Shown: positions 1 to 9,042, counted from the stretch's first letter. The stretch: 64,000 nt of DNA from JBMNPT01 sp050943735 (GCA_050943735.1 JBMNPT010000006.1:62001-126000); one strand, 5' to 3'. Numbers and translations: made by a program. The notes: a model not told the origin generated them from the sequence alone.

Positions 1-341
1 CCGGTGCGGGAGTGTTCCTCTCCCCGGCTCACCAGTCCGGCCAGCCGTTGGCCCAGTCCGTCCAGACGTTCCTCCAGACGAAGCCACACACCCAGCATGC
101 CACCCAGAGTGAGGCAGCCCACCAATAGCATGGTGTCTGTGGTCTGGAGGGTTCCATCCTGCTGCAAACTGAGCATTCCTGCCATACAGCCACTGAGACC
201 AATGAGCAATGTGGACACACCTGTGGCGCTCTCCAGGACCTCCTTCACCCGCTGAGGAATTCCCCGACGCACCAGCATCCCAACGCCTGTACCAGCCAGG
301 ATGGCTGCCATATTCACCAGAGTACCGCTTCCCGCTATCAC
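1..341 (-). CDS. DUF554 family membrane protein (3' part missing)
   Basis: Reading the minus strand from a GTG at 341 gives a protein starting MIAGSGTLVNMAAILAGTGVG, which runs off the window edge without a stop. The pattern of an N-terminal GTLVN segment, a glycine-rich membrane helix, a basic LVRRGIP loop and a second helix (STLLIGLSGCMAG) is that of DUF554 (YdfK/YqgA-like) membrane proteins, whose function is unknown. An AGAGGG ribosome site lies 6 nt before the GTG, and the gene follows the DUF4330 gene by 12 nt, so it is probably the last visible gene of the polysaccharide operon. About 113 codons are present. Confidence 0.72.
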   Translation of the reverse strand, partial: MIAGSGTLVNMAAILAGTGVGMLVRRGIPQRVKEVLESATGVSTLLIGLSGCMAGMLSLQQDGTLQTTDTMLLVGCLTLGGMLGVWLRLEERLDGLGQRLAGLVSRGEEHSRT

Positions 342-353
342 TGTGATCCCTCT

Positions 354-842
354 TTACTGCTTAGCCGTCAATTGATCAATGTAGGCATTGGATGACAAAG
401 TGGGGCTTTCCACTCTCACATTGCCTCCTTTGGAAAACTGTTTGCTGCCATTGAGAAAAATCCCGGTATCGCTCACCCGAGCCACGCCCTCCAGTGTGAT
501 GTACAAATTGTACCGATTTTCCACTGGAGCATAGGTGACCGTGCCATCTCCATTTTCCCCTGTCCGATAGGCGGGCTTGGTTTCATAGGACACAATGGTC
601 CCCAGCAAATCGCCATGCTCTTCATAAACCTGATCGCCCACTCGCACAGCATCCACTGTAAACTGACGCACCTGCTCCATGCGAAGCACCATGGTCACCG
701 GAGTGTCGGCCTTTACCGCAATGGTGCTGTTCCCGGAATTCATCTTATAGGCGAAGCCTGCCACTGCCACCAGAACCGCCAGCACAATCACAATGTCCAC
801 AATGCTGATTTTACCAAACAGCCGTCCTTTTTGATCCATCAT
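354..842 (-). CDS. DUF4330 domain protein, first of a tandem pair (downstream copy)
   Basis: This 162-residue protein has one N-terminal membrane anchor (about residues 13-31, after the basic start MMDQKGRLFGK). It continues with a soluble, beta-rich extracellular domain of the DUF4330 type (VRVGDQVYEEHGDLLGTIVSYE). It follows its paralogue with a 4-bp ATGA overlap, so the two are translationally coupled. DUF4330 proteins are commonly encoded inside exopolysaccharide or capsule operons, as here; their biochemical role is unknown. An accessory role in polysaccharide export or assembly is inference from context. Confidence 0.75.
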   Translation of the reverse strand: MMDQKGRLFGKISIVDIVIVLAVLVAVAGFAYKMNSGNSTIAVKADTPVTMVLRMEQVRQFTVDAVRVGDQVYEEHGDLLGTIVSYETKPAYRTGENGDGTVTYAPVENRYNLYITLEGVARVSDTGIFLNGSKQFSKGGNVRVESPTLSSNAYIDQLTAKQ

Positions 843-1345
843 CCCTCGCCTCCTTCCAGATTCATTACCACACAGTACCCGCTACCGGTAAAGTGTTCAC
901 TCTTGAGGAACATCTCCTCTCCCACGCCCACTTTTACACTTCCGATCATGGTGGAACGACTGCTGGGCTGTGCCTGAGCGGATACCGTCACCATGGCATT
1001 CCAAGCGCCTTCTACTTCTGCTTCTTTATATGCCTTTTCACTGCGGTTGTAGGAAAGCGCTCGGTAAGGCACCATTTCCACCTGTTCCACCTTGCCCAGA
1101 TAATCTCCCTTTTTGCTGTCATACACCAGATCGCCCACTGCAATATCCTGCGCAAAATCCTCTGGCACCAACTGCATCTCCACCTGGAACGTAATGGTAT
1201 TGCCCGCAGCCCCATCGGCTGCATCCTCACTTCGATTTCCCGAAATCAGCACCGCCAGGGCAACAACCACTACCACTGCCAGTACAATCAATACATCCAA
1301 CAGCCCCAGCCTGCGTCTGGGTTTGTTTTTTCTCACTTCTGCCAT
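839..1345 (-). CDS. DUF4330 domain protein, second of a tandem pair (upstream copy)
   Basis: This 168-residue protein has the same plan as its neighbour: a basic N-terminus (KNKPRRRLG), one long hydrophobic anchor (about residues 16-35), then an external domain. The external domain carries the shared AVGDLVYDSKKGDYLGKVEQVE segment type, seen as VGDLVYDSKKGDYLGKV. The resemblance of the two copies in length, topology and the VGDxVYxxxxxGxxLGxI/V motif points to a duplication. A GGAGTG ribosome site precedes the ATG. It lies 7 bp downstream of the glycosyltransferase gene and probably shares its transcript. Confidence 0.75.
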   Translation of the reverse strand: MAEVRKNKPRRRLGLLDVLIVLAVVVVVALAVLISGNRSEDAADGAAGNTITFQVEMQLVPEDFAQDIAVGDLVYDSKKGDYLGKVEQVEMVPYRALSYNRSEKAYKEAEVEGAWNAMVTVSAQAQPSSRSTMIGSVKVGVGEEMFLKSEHFTGSGYCVVMNLEGGEG

Positions 1346-1352
1346 GGGTCCT

Positions 1353-2465
1353 TCACTCCTCTCCTGTCAGCTCTCTGTATACCTGTTCAATCCCCCGGGT
1401 CATTGCCTGGGAGGTGAATCGTTTTTGGAATACTTGAGGGCTTTGACGCTGCATGGATTCATACAGCTCCTGATCCCGCATCACCCGCAGAATGCCGTCA
1501 CAAATGGCCTGCGCATCCTTTTTTGGAACGATCAGTCCATTGACACCCTCTTCTATCACATAGGGATTGCCACCGAAATCACTCACCAGCGCGGGTACTC
1601 CCAGACTCATCCCCTCCAGCAATGCCAGAGAAGTCGCCTCTGTGCCATAGCTGGCATTCAGCTGCAAATCCATAATGTTTTCAATTTTGTAAATCTCAGT
1701 GACAAACCCCGCAAAAATCACATTGCGCAGCCCCAGCGCCTCCGCCTGCCGCTTTAACGCCTCTTCTACACTGCCCACACCGGCGATGATAATCCGCACC
1801 TTCTCACCCTTGTCCTGCAACAGCCGCGCCGCCTGCAGAATGTAGCTGTGGCCTTTCACCTCTTCCAGCCGGGCGATGATGGCGCACACAAACTCGTCAG
1901 GTCCAATGCCGTAGCTCTCCCGCACCTGCTGTTTTTCCTCATTCGTCAACACACGGGCGGGGTCCACGCCGTTGAACACCACTGTCACTTTAGACGGATC
2001 GGTTCCAATTTCGGTGATATTTTCCTTGGCCGCCGGGGAAACCGCGATGATGGTATCGCTGTAATGGTTATTCACCCAGCCCAGCATCTGCCGGAAGGGG
2101 AAGATTTTTTTCCAGGCCGGCTGGTCAAACACACTGTGCCGGGTACTCACCACCTTGCAGCCATACCGCCGGGCTGCAATTCGTCCCGACAAAGTGGCAT
2201 GACAGTGGACCACATCCGGCTTTTCCCTCTGGAAAATTTCCATGAATTTGGCCACATCTGCCCGGTCATAAGAACGGTCAGCAATGCCGTCCATCTGGAT
2301 GCAGCGCACACCGGTCTCCTCAATCTCCGGAATCAGTGCGCTGTCCCGGGGGACAATCACACTCAAATCCAGTAGCGCCCGGTCATAGTTGCGCAGAAAA
2401 CTCAACAGAATTTTCCCCGCGCCTCCGATGTTGGTGTCGGATATCACATTGATGCATTTAATCAA
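1353..2465 (-). CDS. GT4-family glycosyltransferase
   Basis: A 370-residue GT-B-fold glycosyltransferase of family 4. The N-terminal half opens with a Rossmann strand and the glycine-rich SDTNIGGAGKILLSF acceptor loop. The C-terminal half has the nucleotide-sugar site, with the EATSLALLEGMSLGVPALVSD region (E-x7-E motif, about residues 274-294) followed by NPYVIEEGVNG. It would transfer a sugar from an activated donor to a lipid-linked acceptor at the cytoplasmic face. The start is a TTG at 2465, set by an AGGAGAGC ribosome site, and overlaps the end of the O-antigen-ligase-like gene by 8 bp, so coupling is likely. Substrate unknown. Confidence 0.85.
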   Translation of the reverse strand: MIKCINVISDTNIGGAGKILLSFLRNYDRALLDLSVIVPRDSALIPEIEETGVRCIQMDGIADRSYDRADVAKFMEIFQREKPDVVHCHATLSGRIAARRYGCKVVSTRHSVFDQPAWKKIFPFRQMLGWVNNHYSDTIIAVSPAAKENITEIGTDPSKVTVVFNGVDPARVLTNEEKQQVRESYGIGPDEFVCAIIARLEEVKGHSYILQAARLLQDKGEKVRIIIAGVGSVEEALKRQAEALGLRNVIFAGFVTEIYKIENIMDLQLNASYGTEATSLALLEGMSLGVPALVSDFGGNPYVIEEGVNGLIVPKKDAQAICDGILRVMRDQELYESMQRQSPQVFQKRFTSQAMTRGIEQVYRELTGEE

Positions 2466-4296
2466 AGGTCAGCTCTCCTTCCTTAATCACCCGGCGGCAC
2501 AGCGCGCTCACAATGCCCATGGTGATGAAAAACAGCAGAAACACCCGGTAATTGTACCAGATGTATTCAAAAATCCCCTCAAACAGGAAGGCCAGCACTG
2601 CTGCCATCATGGCGATGACAAACCACATGGTACGGCTTCCCTTTGCCTTGCGCATGGCCACATAGGCTGCGGAGAAAAAGGCCAGGAACATACAGCTCAT
2701 CACTGTAAATCCCGCAATGCCCATCTCGCTGAGTACCTGCAGATACAAACTGTGCGCATGTGGGGCAAAGATATTGTTAAGACCATAAATGGGATACACG
2801 CTGTTGTAGGCATCCTGGCCCAGACCCACGCCAAAGGGCCAGAAATCCTCCAGCATACGCACCGTCCCCTGCCAGATATTCAGGCGGTAGGAAGTGGAGG
2901 AATCCTCAAAATTGAGGATGGAGGCAAAACGATTGATGATGCTGGCCGGCAGCACAAAAGGCAGCGCGAACAGCCCCACAAAGCCCAGCGCCAGCAGACG
3001 GCGTGCACCAAACCAGATGACTACCAGCACCGCCAGCAGGATGGCCAGATAGCAGCCCCGGGAATAGGTCAGAGCCAGATTGACCAGCAATACCGCTGAA
3101 GTGCCCGCGTAAAACAGCTTGGCCACCGGCCTGCGGGAAATGCAGGCCATCACCACTGCCATGGGAAGGCAGAGCAGCAGATATTCTCCGTAGACGTTGG
3201 GGTTTTCAAAGGTGGAGTACACCCGGAAGGACAGCTCCTCAAACAGCTCAGTGTCAGTCCAGGTGGTGTCCACATGCCCGCTGAGATACTGATACAGCCC
3301 CACGAACCCCGTCAGCAGAGCGGAAACACAATAGGTAAAAACCATGCCCTTCAGCTTGGCGCGGTTGTCCACCAAAAAGAGAATAAGAAAATAAGCGCAT
3401 AAAAACAGGCACTCCAACAGAGCGATTTTGATGGAAGAAGCCGGCTGAAAACTGGTGACGCCAAAGAAGAGCAGCATGGCCCCAAACGCCACCATAAACA
3501 GCCCGGTGGTATCCATCTTGAAGGTATATCTCCGGCTCCCGGCCAGCAGCTGCAGCACAAAGCAGCACAGCGTCAGGCCCAGGATGCCCGCCAGCACCAT
3601 AGTGGGCAAAAAGGGTGCCAGGAAAACACAGGCAAATACACCCACTTCGGGCCGGGTCACCATGGCCACTCCGCCCACCAGCGCGGCGGCCAGGAGCATC
3701 GCCGTCATGGGGCCCAGCAGCAGCTCAGCTGCCGCCATACAGATCCCCAACACCGCGCACACCATCACCCGCAGACGGGCATTGCCGGTTTTGGGGGACG
3801 ATTCCGGTACCTTCCAGCCAAACAGAAAGCGAAGGATCACACTGCGCCGGATTTCTTCATACAAACTGCCAGGCGCCAACATCATAAGCCCCGCCAGAAT
3901 TACCACCGCCAGACCCAGCGGCAGACTCCCCGGCAGCAGTCCCAAGCCGGCCGGCAGCAGAAAACAGGCCACCTCCCGCCCTGTCAGATGGCGCAGGCCC
4001 CGCATCATTCTGCGGAAATAATAGACCAGTACGCTGCGGGCCACCATATACCGGCCCAACCGCCGGCCAATCCATCGAAAGGCGTTGAACAGTGCGGCAA
4101 TCCACCGGCCCAGCAAGCTTTTGCCCGCTTGATCGTACAACCGTTCACTGGCCATGGCCCGCACAAACAGACTCCCGGAAAGCAGATGTTCCACCCCTGC
4201 CATACACCCCAGAATCAGCCGTCCCAATACACTGTAGCTCATGTAAAAAATCAGCTTGTCCCACAGCGCATTGCCAAAGGCCACAATTTTTTCCAT
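2458..4296 (-). CDS. O-antigen ligase / Wzy-like polytopic membrane protein
   Basis: A 612-residue protein with about a dozen hydrophobic helices. It has a large loop late in the sequence containing the Wzy_C-type core (SFRVYSTFENPNVYGEYLLL and later LGQDAYNSVYPIYG...APHAHSLYLQVLSEMG). The NPNxYG and HAHSLYLQ motifs are typical of the O-antigen ligase/polymerase family, which joins or polymerises glycan units outside the membrane. An N-terminal extension of about 150 residues, partly soluble, makes it longer than usual. I chose the ATG at 4296, 8 nt after GGAGG, over the adjacent TTG at 4299. It overlaps the murJ stop. Confidence 0.83.
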   Translation of the reverse strand: MEKIVAFGNALWDKLIFYMSYSVLGRLILGCMAGVEHLLSGSLFVRAMASERLYDQAGKSLLGRWIAALFNAFRWIGRRLGRYMVARSVLVYYFRRMMRGLRHLTGREVACFLLPAGLGLLPGSLPLGLAVVILAGLMMLAPGSLYEEIRRSVILRFLFGWKVPESSPKTGNARLRVMVCAVLGICMAAAELLLGPMTAMLLAAALVGGVAMVTRPEVGVFACVFLAPFLPTMVLAGILGLTLCCFVLQLLAGSRRYTFKMDTTGLFMVAFGAMLLFFGVTSFQPASSIKIALLECLFLCAYFLILFLVDNRAKLKGMVFTYCVSALLTGFVGLYQYLSGHVDTTWTDTELFEELSFRVYSTFENPNVYGEYLLLCLPMAVVMACISRRPVAKLFYAGTSAVLLVNLALTYSRGCYLAILLAVLVVIWFGARRLLALGFVGLFALPFVLPASIINRFASILNFEDSSTSYRLNIWQGTVRMLEDFWPFGVGLGQDAYNSVYPIYGLNNIFAPHAHSLYLQVLSEMGIAGFTVMSCMFLAFFSAAYVAMRKAKGSRTMWFVIAMMAAVLAFLFEGIFEYIWYNYRVFLLFFITMGIVSALCRRVIKEGELTFD

Positions 4297-5849
4297 CAAT
4301 CATCCCTCCTTTTCCAGACGGACAGCAGCATAGGCGCCTGTCCCGCACGAATTCCAATGAGCAGTCCCACATAGAGCAACACCGCTACTCCAAAAGCCAC
4401 AGCCATTTTGCAAAGGGACCACACCAAACCGCCTTCAAAGCCGCCCAGCAACCAGTGTATGCCCAGCAGCGCAGCTCCGCACACAACGGCCGCCAACAGC
4501 ACTTTTGCCAGATCCAACGCCAACCCGCTCAACGGACGGCGATTCTTCCAGCACACCACTGCCATAAGGGCCAGTGCAATAAAGGTCACCGACAGAGTGG
4601 AGGCAATGCCGATGCCCGCCACGCCATACGCTCTGGAAAGCACTATGCTCAGCACCACATTCAGACCGATCCCCACAAAAGACACATACATGGGCGTCCG
4701 GCTGTCATGGCTGGAATAGAAAAACTTATTGAGGATTTCCTGCCAGGAAAGGCCCATCATACCAAAGGAATAGGCGGCCAGCACCATCCCCACCACCACA
4801 GTGTCGGCGGCGGTAAAGGCCCCACCCTCCCGCTGATAGACCGTCCGTACAATGTCCTGGGCGAATAGAATGAAAAACAGCATAAAGGGCATCACTACCA
4901 TGGTGATGTTGGTCAGGAGATCACACAGCAACTGGAAGTTCTCCCCCTCCGCCCCTTTGGCATAGTTGCGGGACATCCGGGGGAAAAACAGATTGGTCAG
5001 AGCCATGGAAAACACTCCGGCCATCATAAAATACAGTTTATAGGCGTAATCCATCACCGAAAAGCCGGTGTCAAACTGGCTGGAAATATTCCCGCTGATG
5101 ATATTGTTGATGGGGGTGCTCCAGGAGGAAATCAATACCGGCAGTGCCAGCAGCAACACCTGCCGCATGCCCTCATCCCGCACCCGGGGAATGAACTGAA
5201 AGCCCACCCCCTTCTGCCGCAGAGGGCGGATGAGAATGGCCAGCTGCAACAGCCATCCTACCGTCAGTGAAACCGCCAGGCCCTGAATCCCAAACCGACG
5301 GTCCAGTACCAGGAAATAGACGATCATGGCCACATTGGACAGCAAACTCATAATGGCCGGTCGAGTGAATTCACCCAGAGATTGTAGCACCGCCACATAG
5401 CTGTAGGCTAGCACCGCGATCAGCACAATGGGAGCCATTTTCTGCAGCAGACTGGCCGCCAGCGCAGCAGTCTCCGGCTCAAACTGACTGGCCATGAGAA
5501 AAATCCCCACCTGAGGAAACAGAATGAGCAGCAGGCTCAAAACAGCGGCGATCACCGCCACCACTGAAATAAATACATTGACAAACTGGAACGCCCGCTC
5601 TTTGCGGTTTTCTCCCAGATAGCCATTGAACACCGGGATAAACGCACTGGCCACCGCCGTCCCCAGGGTGATATCAAAAAAAGTGAGAGGGACGCGGCTG
5701 GCCGCTGCAAAGGCCTGCGCTTCTACTCCTGTGCCATAATGACTGGCCAACAGCATATCCCGGGCCAATCCCAACACCTTAGAGAGCAGGATGGCCAGTA
5801 CGATAAAACTGTAGGTTTTGATATTGGATGCTTTTTGCAACGACTCCAT
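4296..5849 (-). CDS. murJ: MurJ-type lipid flippase (MOP superfamily)
   Basis: A 517-residue, about 14-helix protein of the MVIN/MurJ family. It starts with an N-terminal SFIVLAILLSKVLGLARDMLLA segment (shown in part) and has internal arginines typical of the flippase cavity. MurJ moves lipid II across the membrane for peptidoglycan assembly. Here the gene heads a polysaccharide operon with a ligase and a glycosyltransferase, so it may instead flip a surface-polysaccharide precursor; the sequence cannot decide. The upstream minus-strand region has a TATAAT (5885-5890) with a weak TTACTT 17 bp before it. GGAAAGGA precedes the ATG. Confidence 0.82.
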   Translation of the reverse strand: MESLQKASNIKTYSFIVLAILLSKVLGLARDMLLASHYGTGVEAQAFAAASRVPLTFFDITLGTAVASAFIPVFNGYLGENRKERAFQFVNVFISVVAVIAAVLSLLLILFPQVGIFLMASQFEPETAALAASLLQKMAPIVLIAVLAYSYVAVLQSLGEFTRPAIMSLLSNVAMIVYFLVLDRRFGIQGLAVSLTVGWLLQLAILIRPLRQKGVGFQFIPRVRDEGMRQVLLLALPVLISSWSTPINNIISGNISSQFDTGFSVMDYAYKLYFMMAGVFSMALTNLFFPRMSRNYAKGAEGENFQLLCDLLTNITMVVMPFMLFFILFAQDIVRTVYQREGGAFTAADTVVVGMVLAAYSFGMMGLSWQEILNKFFYSSHDSRTPMYVSFVGIGLNVVLSIVLSRAYGVAGIGIASTLSVTFIALALMAVVCWKNRRPLSGLALDLAKVLLAAVVCGAALLGIHWLLGGFEGGLVWSLCKMAVAFGVAVLLYVGLLIGIRAGQAPMLLSVWKRRDD

Positions 5850-5964
5850 TCCTTTCCAAAATATCCGAAGTTGTCCGATATGTCATTATACTATTTCCCC
5901 GCCCAAAAGTAAAGCGAAGAAGCCTTGGCCCATCTCCATCTGTCTAGTGTACCCGCCCAGTCCA

Positions 5965-5993
5965 GTGACATTCCTGTCGCCGCATGCTATACT
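5965..5993 (+). promoter_or_regulatory. sigma-A-type promoter for the DUF2974 gene
   Basis: GTGACA at 5965-5970, a 17-bp spacer and TATACT at 5988-5993. The start codon follows 25 nt later with GTGAGGCG as ribosome site. It is read divergently from murJ. Confidence 0.6.
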
Positions 5994-6017
5994 GGAAAAG
6001 AAAGTGAGGCGATACAC

Positions 6018-7112
6018 ATGCCCAATCTGTTGGATTATCTGGCCTGGCGGGGCGATTTGACCCTGCGACAATCTCCCTTCTGTCCAGTGGATGCTCTGCT
6101 TTTATCTACCCTGGTCTATGTTCGTTTTGAATCCCTGGTTCCCTCTCACGCCCAGCAGCAGGTGACCATCGGGCAGGCCGCACAGGCTTTTTTATCACTG
6201 CCGGAAAAGGAAGCGCAACAACGGGTGCGCTGCAAAAGCGATCTGGAACTGTTGCAGGCAGTGGCCCGGGCACCCCGTTTTCGGGATCTTCCCCTGGTGT
6301 ATGCCCGACAGCGCACCCAGGCGGAAGAAGAAATCCAATTCGCCGCCTTCACCGTCCTGTTGGGGGAAGATGAAATGTGCCTGGTATTCCGGGGTACCGA
6401 TGCCACGTTGGTGGGCTGGAAAGAGGACTTCAATCTGAGCTTTCAGCCAGTGGTACCCTCCCAGCAAGCGGCTCTTGTCTATACTGCAGAACTGGCGGCA
6501 GCCTATCCCTGGCGCAAGCTGCGTCTGTGCGGCCATTCCAAGGGAGGCAACCTGGCCATGTATGCGGCCGTTCTCAGCAGTCCCCCTGTGCAAAGCCGCA
6601 TCATTCAGGTCTGCAATCACGATGGCCCGGGGTTTTCCCCAGCGGTGTTGAAACTACCAGGGTATCAAACACTACTCCCCCGTTTGTCTACTTTTGTGCC
6701 CCAGTCCTCGGTGGTGGGTATGCTGCTGGAACACGAAGAACCATACATTGTCATCCGCAGCAATCAGCATGGTGTATTCCAGCATGATCCTTACTCCTGG
6801 GAAGTGTTGGGAAATGATTTTGTGCGTCTGGAGCAGGTGACCGCCAGCAGCCAATGGATCAGCCGTACCACCAAGCAGTTCCTGATCCAACTGACCCCTG
6901 AGGAACGCAGTGCGCTGGTGGACGGGATTTACTCCCTGCTCTCTTCGGGAGAGGCCACTTCGGTGGAGGACCTTTTTCAGCCCCAAAACCTCCACGCCAT
7001 TTTGCAGGCAGTCAAATCTACAGACCCAGGGGAGCTGCGGCGCATCGCAGGCATTGTGGGACAGCTCATCCGCATTGCCGCCACTTCCGACAAAACACTT
7101 CCCAAGCCATAA
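6018..7112 (+). CDS. DUF2974 (Mbeg1-like) alpha/beta-hydrolase, putative lipase
   Basis: A 364-residue protein that starts with the family signature MPNLLDYLAWRGDLTL...FCPVDALLLSTLVYV. Near residue 172 it has the nucleophile elbow GHSKGGNLA, and later CNHDGPGFS and an HDPYSW segment that could supply the acid and histidine of a Ser-Asp-His triad. DUF2974 proteins are predicted lipase/esterase-fold hydrolases; substrate unknown. The ATG at 6018 is preferred because it follows the promoter and a GTGAGGCG site, whereas upstream in-frame codons lie inside or before the promoter. It stands alone, closed by a terminator. Confidence 0.85.
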   Translation: MPNLLDYLAWRGDLTLRQSPFCPVDALLLSTLVYVRFESLVPSHAQQQVTIGQAAQAFLSLPEKEAQQRVRCKSDLELLQAVARAPRFRDLPLVYARQRTQAEEEIQFAAFTVLLGEDEMCLVFRGTDATLVGWKEDFNLSFQPVVPSQQAALVYTAELAAAYPWRKLRLCGHSKGGNLAMYAAVLSSPPVQSRIIQVCNHDGPGFSPAVLKLPGYQTLLPRLSTFVPQSSVVGMLLEHEEPYIVIRSNQHGVFQHDPYSWEVLGNDFVRLEQVTASSQWISRTTKQFLIQLTPEERSALVDGIYSLLSSGEATSVEDLFQPQNLHAILQAVKSTDPGELRRIAGIVGQLIRIAATSDKTLPKP

Positions 7113-7140
7113 AAAAACCGGCCATAGGGCCGGTTTTTTT
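7111..7140. terminator. bidirectional rho-independent terminator
   Basis: AAAAAAACCGGCC, a short ATA/AG loop and GGCCGGTTTTTTT form a symmetric hairpin with A and T tails. It serves the DUF2974 gene from the left and trmD from the right. Confidence 0.85.
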
Positions 7141-7880
7141 CATTCTTTTTCCTGCTCACGCAGCTGCAACAGAAACCGCCGGTCATCCCGGCTGAGTTCC
7201 GCCTTGTCCAATAGATCGGGACGCACCCGCCAGGTTTTTTCCAGCTGCCGCTGACGCCGCCACTTCTGAATGTTGGCGTGATGGCCGCTGAGCAATACCT
7301 CCGGCACCTCCCGCCCCTCAAATACAGGCGGCCGGGTATACTGGGGATATTCCAGCAAATGATGGTAGTGGCTTTCATCCACAAAGCCATTTTCCTGCTT
7401 GAGTACCCCTGGAATCATACGCGCCACCGCGTCAATGACCACTGCCGCCGGCACTTCACCGCCGGTGAGAACAAAATCGCCGATGGACACCTCTTCATCC
7501 ACAATGGCGTCCAAAATGCGCTGATCCACCCCTTCATAATGCCCGCACAGAATGGTGATATTGGGCCGCTGCAGAAGCTCTTTGGCATATTGCTGGTCAA
7601 ACACTCTGCCCTGGGGACTCATATACAGCACATGAGGCCGCTGCCCGATCTCCCCGCAAATGTGATCAAAGCATTCCCGGATGGGGGGCGCCTGCATCAC
7701 CATGCCGCTGCCTCCGCCATAGGGATAATCATCCACCCGGCGGTAATTGTCATGGGTAAAATCCCGGATGTCGTGGCAGTAAAGCTCAAACAGACCACCC
7801 GCCAATGCCCGTCCGGTGATACTGGTCCCCACAATGTTCCGCACCAGATCGGGAAACAGCGTCATCACATCAAATCTCAT
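7140..7880 (-). CDS. trmD: tRNA (guanine37-N1)-methyltransferase TrmD
   Basis: A 246-residue SPOUT methyltransferase that makes m1G37 next to the anticodon from S-adenosylmethionine, preventing frameshifting. The family start MRFDVMTLFPDLV, the PYGGGSGMVMQ motif, the trefoil-knot region (LCGHYEGVDQRILDAIVDEEVSIGD in part) and TGGEVPA are all visible. Length is normal for the family. It overlaps rimM by 11 bp and ends the operon at a bidirectional terminator. rplS, often next in Firmicutes, is not here. Confidence 0.97.
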   Translation of the reverse strand: MRFDVMTLFPDLVRNIVGTSITGRALAGGLFELYCHDIRDFTHDNYRRVDDYPYGGGSGMVMQAPPIRECFDHICGEIGQRPHVLYMSPQGRVFDQQYAKELLQRPNITILCGHYEGVDQRILDAIVDEEVSIGDFVLTGGEVPAAVVIDAVARMIPGVLKQENGFVDESHYHHLLEYPQYTRPPVFEGREVPEVLLSGHHANIQKWRRQRQLEKTWRVRPDLLDKAELSRDDRRFLLQLREQEKE

Positions 7881-8388
7881 CGTCCAACAACCCCTCTATG
7901 GGCGTGATGACACACCGCCCGGCCTCAATGTCCACATCCCGCACAAACTGCTGAATAAAGGGCACCAGATGTTCCTGCCCCCGGGTCCCGGCGATCACCA
8001 GCACGTCATTGCCCGCGTTCTGCAGTACCTCTTTCACCCGTCCCAGCAAGCGTCCGTCCTCCAAAAAGGCTTCCAGCCCCACCAGATCCACCAGAAAATA
8101 GGTGTCCTGCTCCAACTGACCCACCTCTTGTCTGGGAAGATACAAAATACTGTTTTTCAGCTTTTCCGCGTCGTTCATGGTGTCAATTCCCTTGAACTTG
8201 AAAATCACCAGATTTTTGTGCATGCGGGCGCGTTCTACCTCCAGCAGCCGGCGCTCCGCTCCCACGTAAAAGTGATCATATTCCAGCAGATCATCCTCAA
8301 AATCGCCCCAGGACTGGGCTTTGACTTCGCCCCGAATGCCATGGGTATTGGTGATCCGCCCCATTTCCAATTCGCCTTTGTGTTGCAT
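7870..8388 (-). CDS. rimM: 16S rRNA processing protein RimM
   Basis: A 172-residue maturation factor for the head of the 30S subunit, which binds ribosomal protein S19. The N-terminal domain starts with MGRITNTHGIRGEVKAQSW, and the C-terminal PRC-barrel includes YFLVDLVGLEAF and LGRVKEVLQNAGNDVLVI. AGGAGG sits 6 nt before the chosen ATG. It is coupled to trmD by overlap. A terminator separates it from khpA, so it may be fed by read-through or a local promoter I could not identify. Confidence 0.95.
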   Translation of the reverse strand: MQHKGELEMGRITNTHGIRGEVKAQSWGDFEDDLLEYDHFYVGAERRLLEVERARMHKNLVIFKFKGIDTMNDAEKLKNSILYLPRQEVGQLEQDTYFLVDLVGLEAFLEDGRLLGRVKEVLQNAGNDVLVIAGTRGQEHLVPFIQQFVRDVDIEAGRCVITPIEGLLDDEI

Positions 8389-8425
8389 CGCTTTCCTCCT
8401 GCCCTTGACCCGATCTCAAAAGAAC

Positions 8426-8453
8426 AAAAAAGGGAGTCGCCGACCCCCTTTTT
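8426..8453 (-). terminator. rho-independent terminator between khpA and rimM
   Basis: On the minus strand GGGGGTC-GGC-GACTCCC is followed by TTTTTT. It lies just after the khpA stop and inside the otherwise co-directional block, so it may attenuate rimM-trmD. Confidence 0.7.
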
Positions 8454-8457
8454 GCAA

Positions 8458-8691
8458 TCATACGATTTTTACAACGACTTTTTTCTCATCGCTGTTGGCC
8501 GCTGCTTTGACCACCGTACGGATGGCCGATGCGATTTTGCCCTGCTTGCCGATGATTTTGCCCTTGTCTTCCTGGGCCACATCCAGCATGTACACCACCG
8601 CGTCGTCCTCTTCCCGTTCTGTCACCTGCACAGCGTCCGGATTGTCCACCAGCGCTCTGGCCAGTGCCAAAATCAAATCTGTCATTTTCAC
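8458..8691 (-). CDS. khpA: KH-domain RNA-binding protein KhpA (YlqC)
   Basis: A 77-residue single KH domain. The RNA-binding GxxG loop is the IIGKQGKIASAIRTVV segment (GKQG). KhpA pairs with KhpB/Jag in several Firmicutes and affects cell elongation and sRNA binding. Position between rpsP and rimM matches ylqC in Bacillus. A 108-bp gap separates it from rpsP; I see no gene in that gap. Confidence 0.93.
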   Translation of the reverse strand: MKMTDLILALARALVDNPDAVQVTEREEDDAVVYMLDVAQEDKGKIIGKQGKIASAIRTVVKAAANSDEKKVVVKIV

Positions 8692-8799
8692 ACCTCAGCA
8701 GCCGACTTACCGTCGTCTGCGTACCAGTTGCCGCCTTCTCTGCCGGAGGCCTGTGCTCTCTTTGGAGCCTTGAACCTTCCCCTGCAGGTTGGTCGTACC

Positions 8800-9042
8800 T
8801 TACAGCACGCCGTTCTTCTTCAGCAGAGCCTTTACGGTATCCGTGGGCTGTGCGCCGTTGGCGATCCACTTCTGGGTCTTCTCTGCATCCACCTTGAATT
8901 CTGCAGGATCCTTCAGGGGATTGTAGGTACCGATCTCTTCAATGAATCTGCCGTCTCTGGGGTAACGAGAATCCGCAACCACCACTCTGTAGAAAGGAGC
9001 CTTCTTGGCGCCCATTCTTCTCAGTCTGATCTTTACTGCCAT
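8800..9042 (-). CDS. rpsP: 30S ribosomal protein S16
   Basis: 80 residues starting MAVKIRLRRMGAKKAPFYRVVVADSRYPRDG, the canonical S16 N-terminus (shown in pieces: KIRLRRMGAKK, PFYRVVVADSR). S16 binds 16S rRNA early in 30S assembly. An AGGTG ribosome site precedes the ATG. A 71-bp gap to ffh contains a small CTAAAGG/CCTTTAG hairpin of unknown role. Confidence 0.97.
   Translation of the reverse strand: MAVKIRLRRMGAKKAPFYRVVVADSRYPRDGRFIEEIGTYNPLKDPAEFKVDAEKTQKWIANGAQPTDTVKALLKKNGVL

Noticed and set aside
8692..8799. Possible extra gene between rpsP and khpA
   Set aside because: Open frames crossing it are shadows of khpA and rpsP in other frames and lack ribosome sites.
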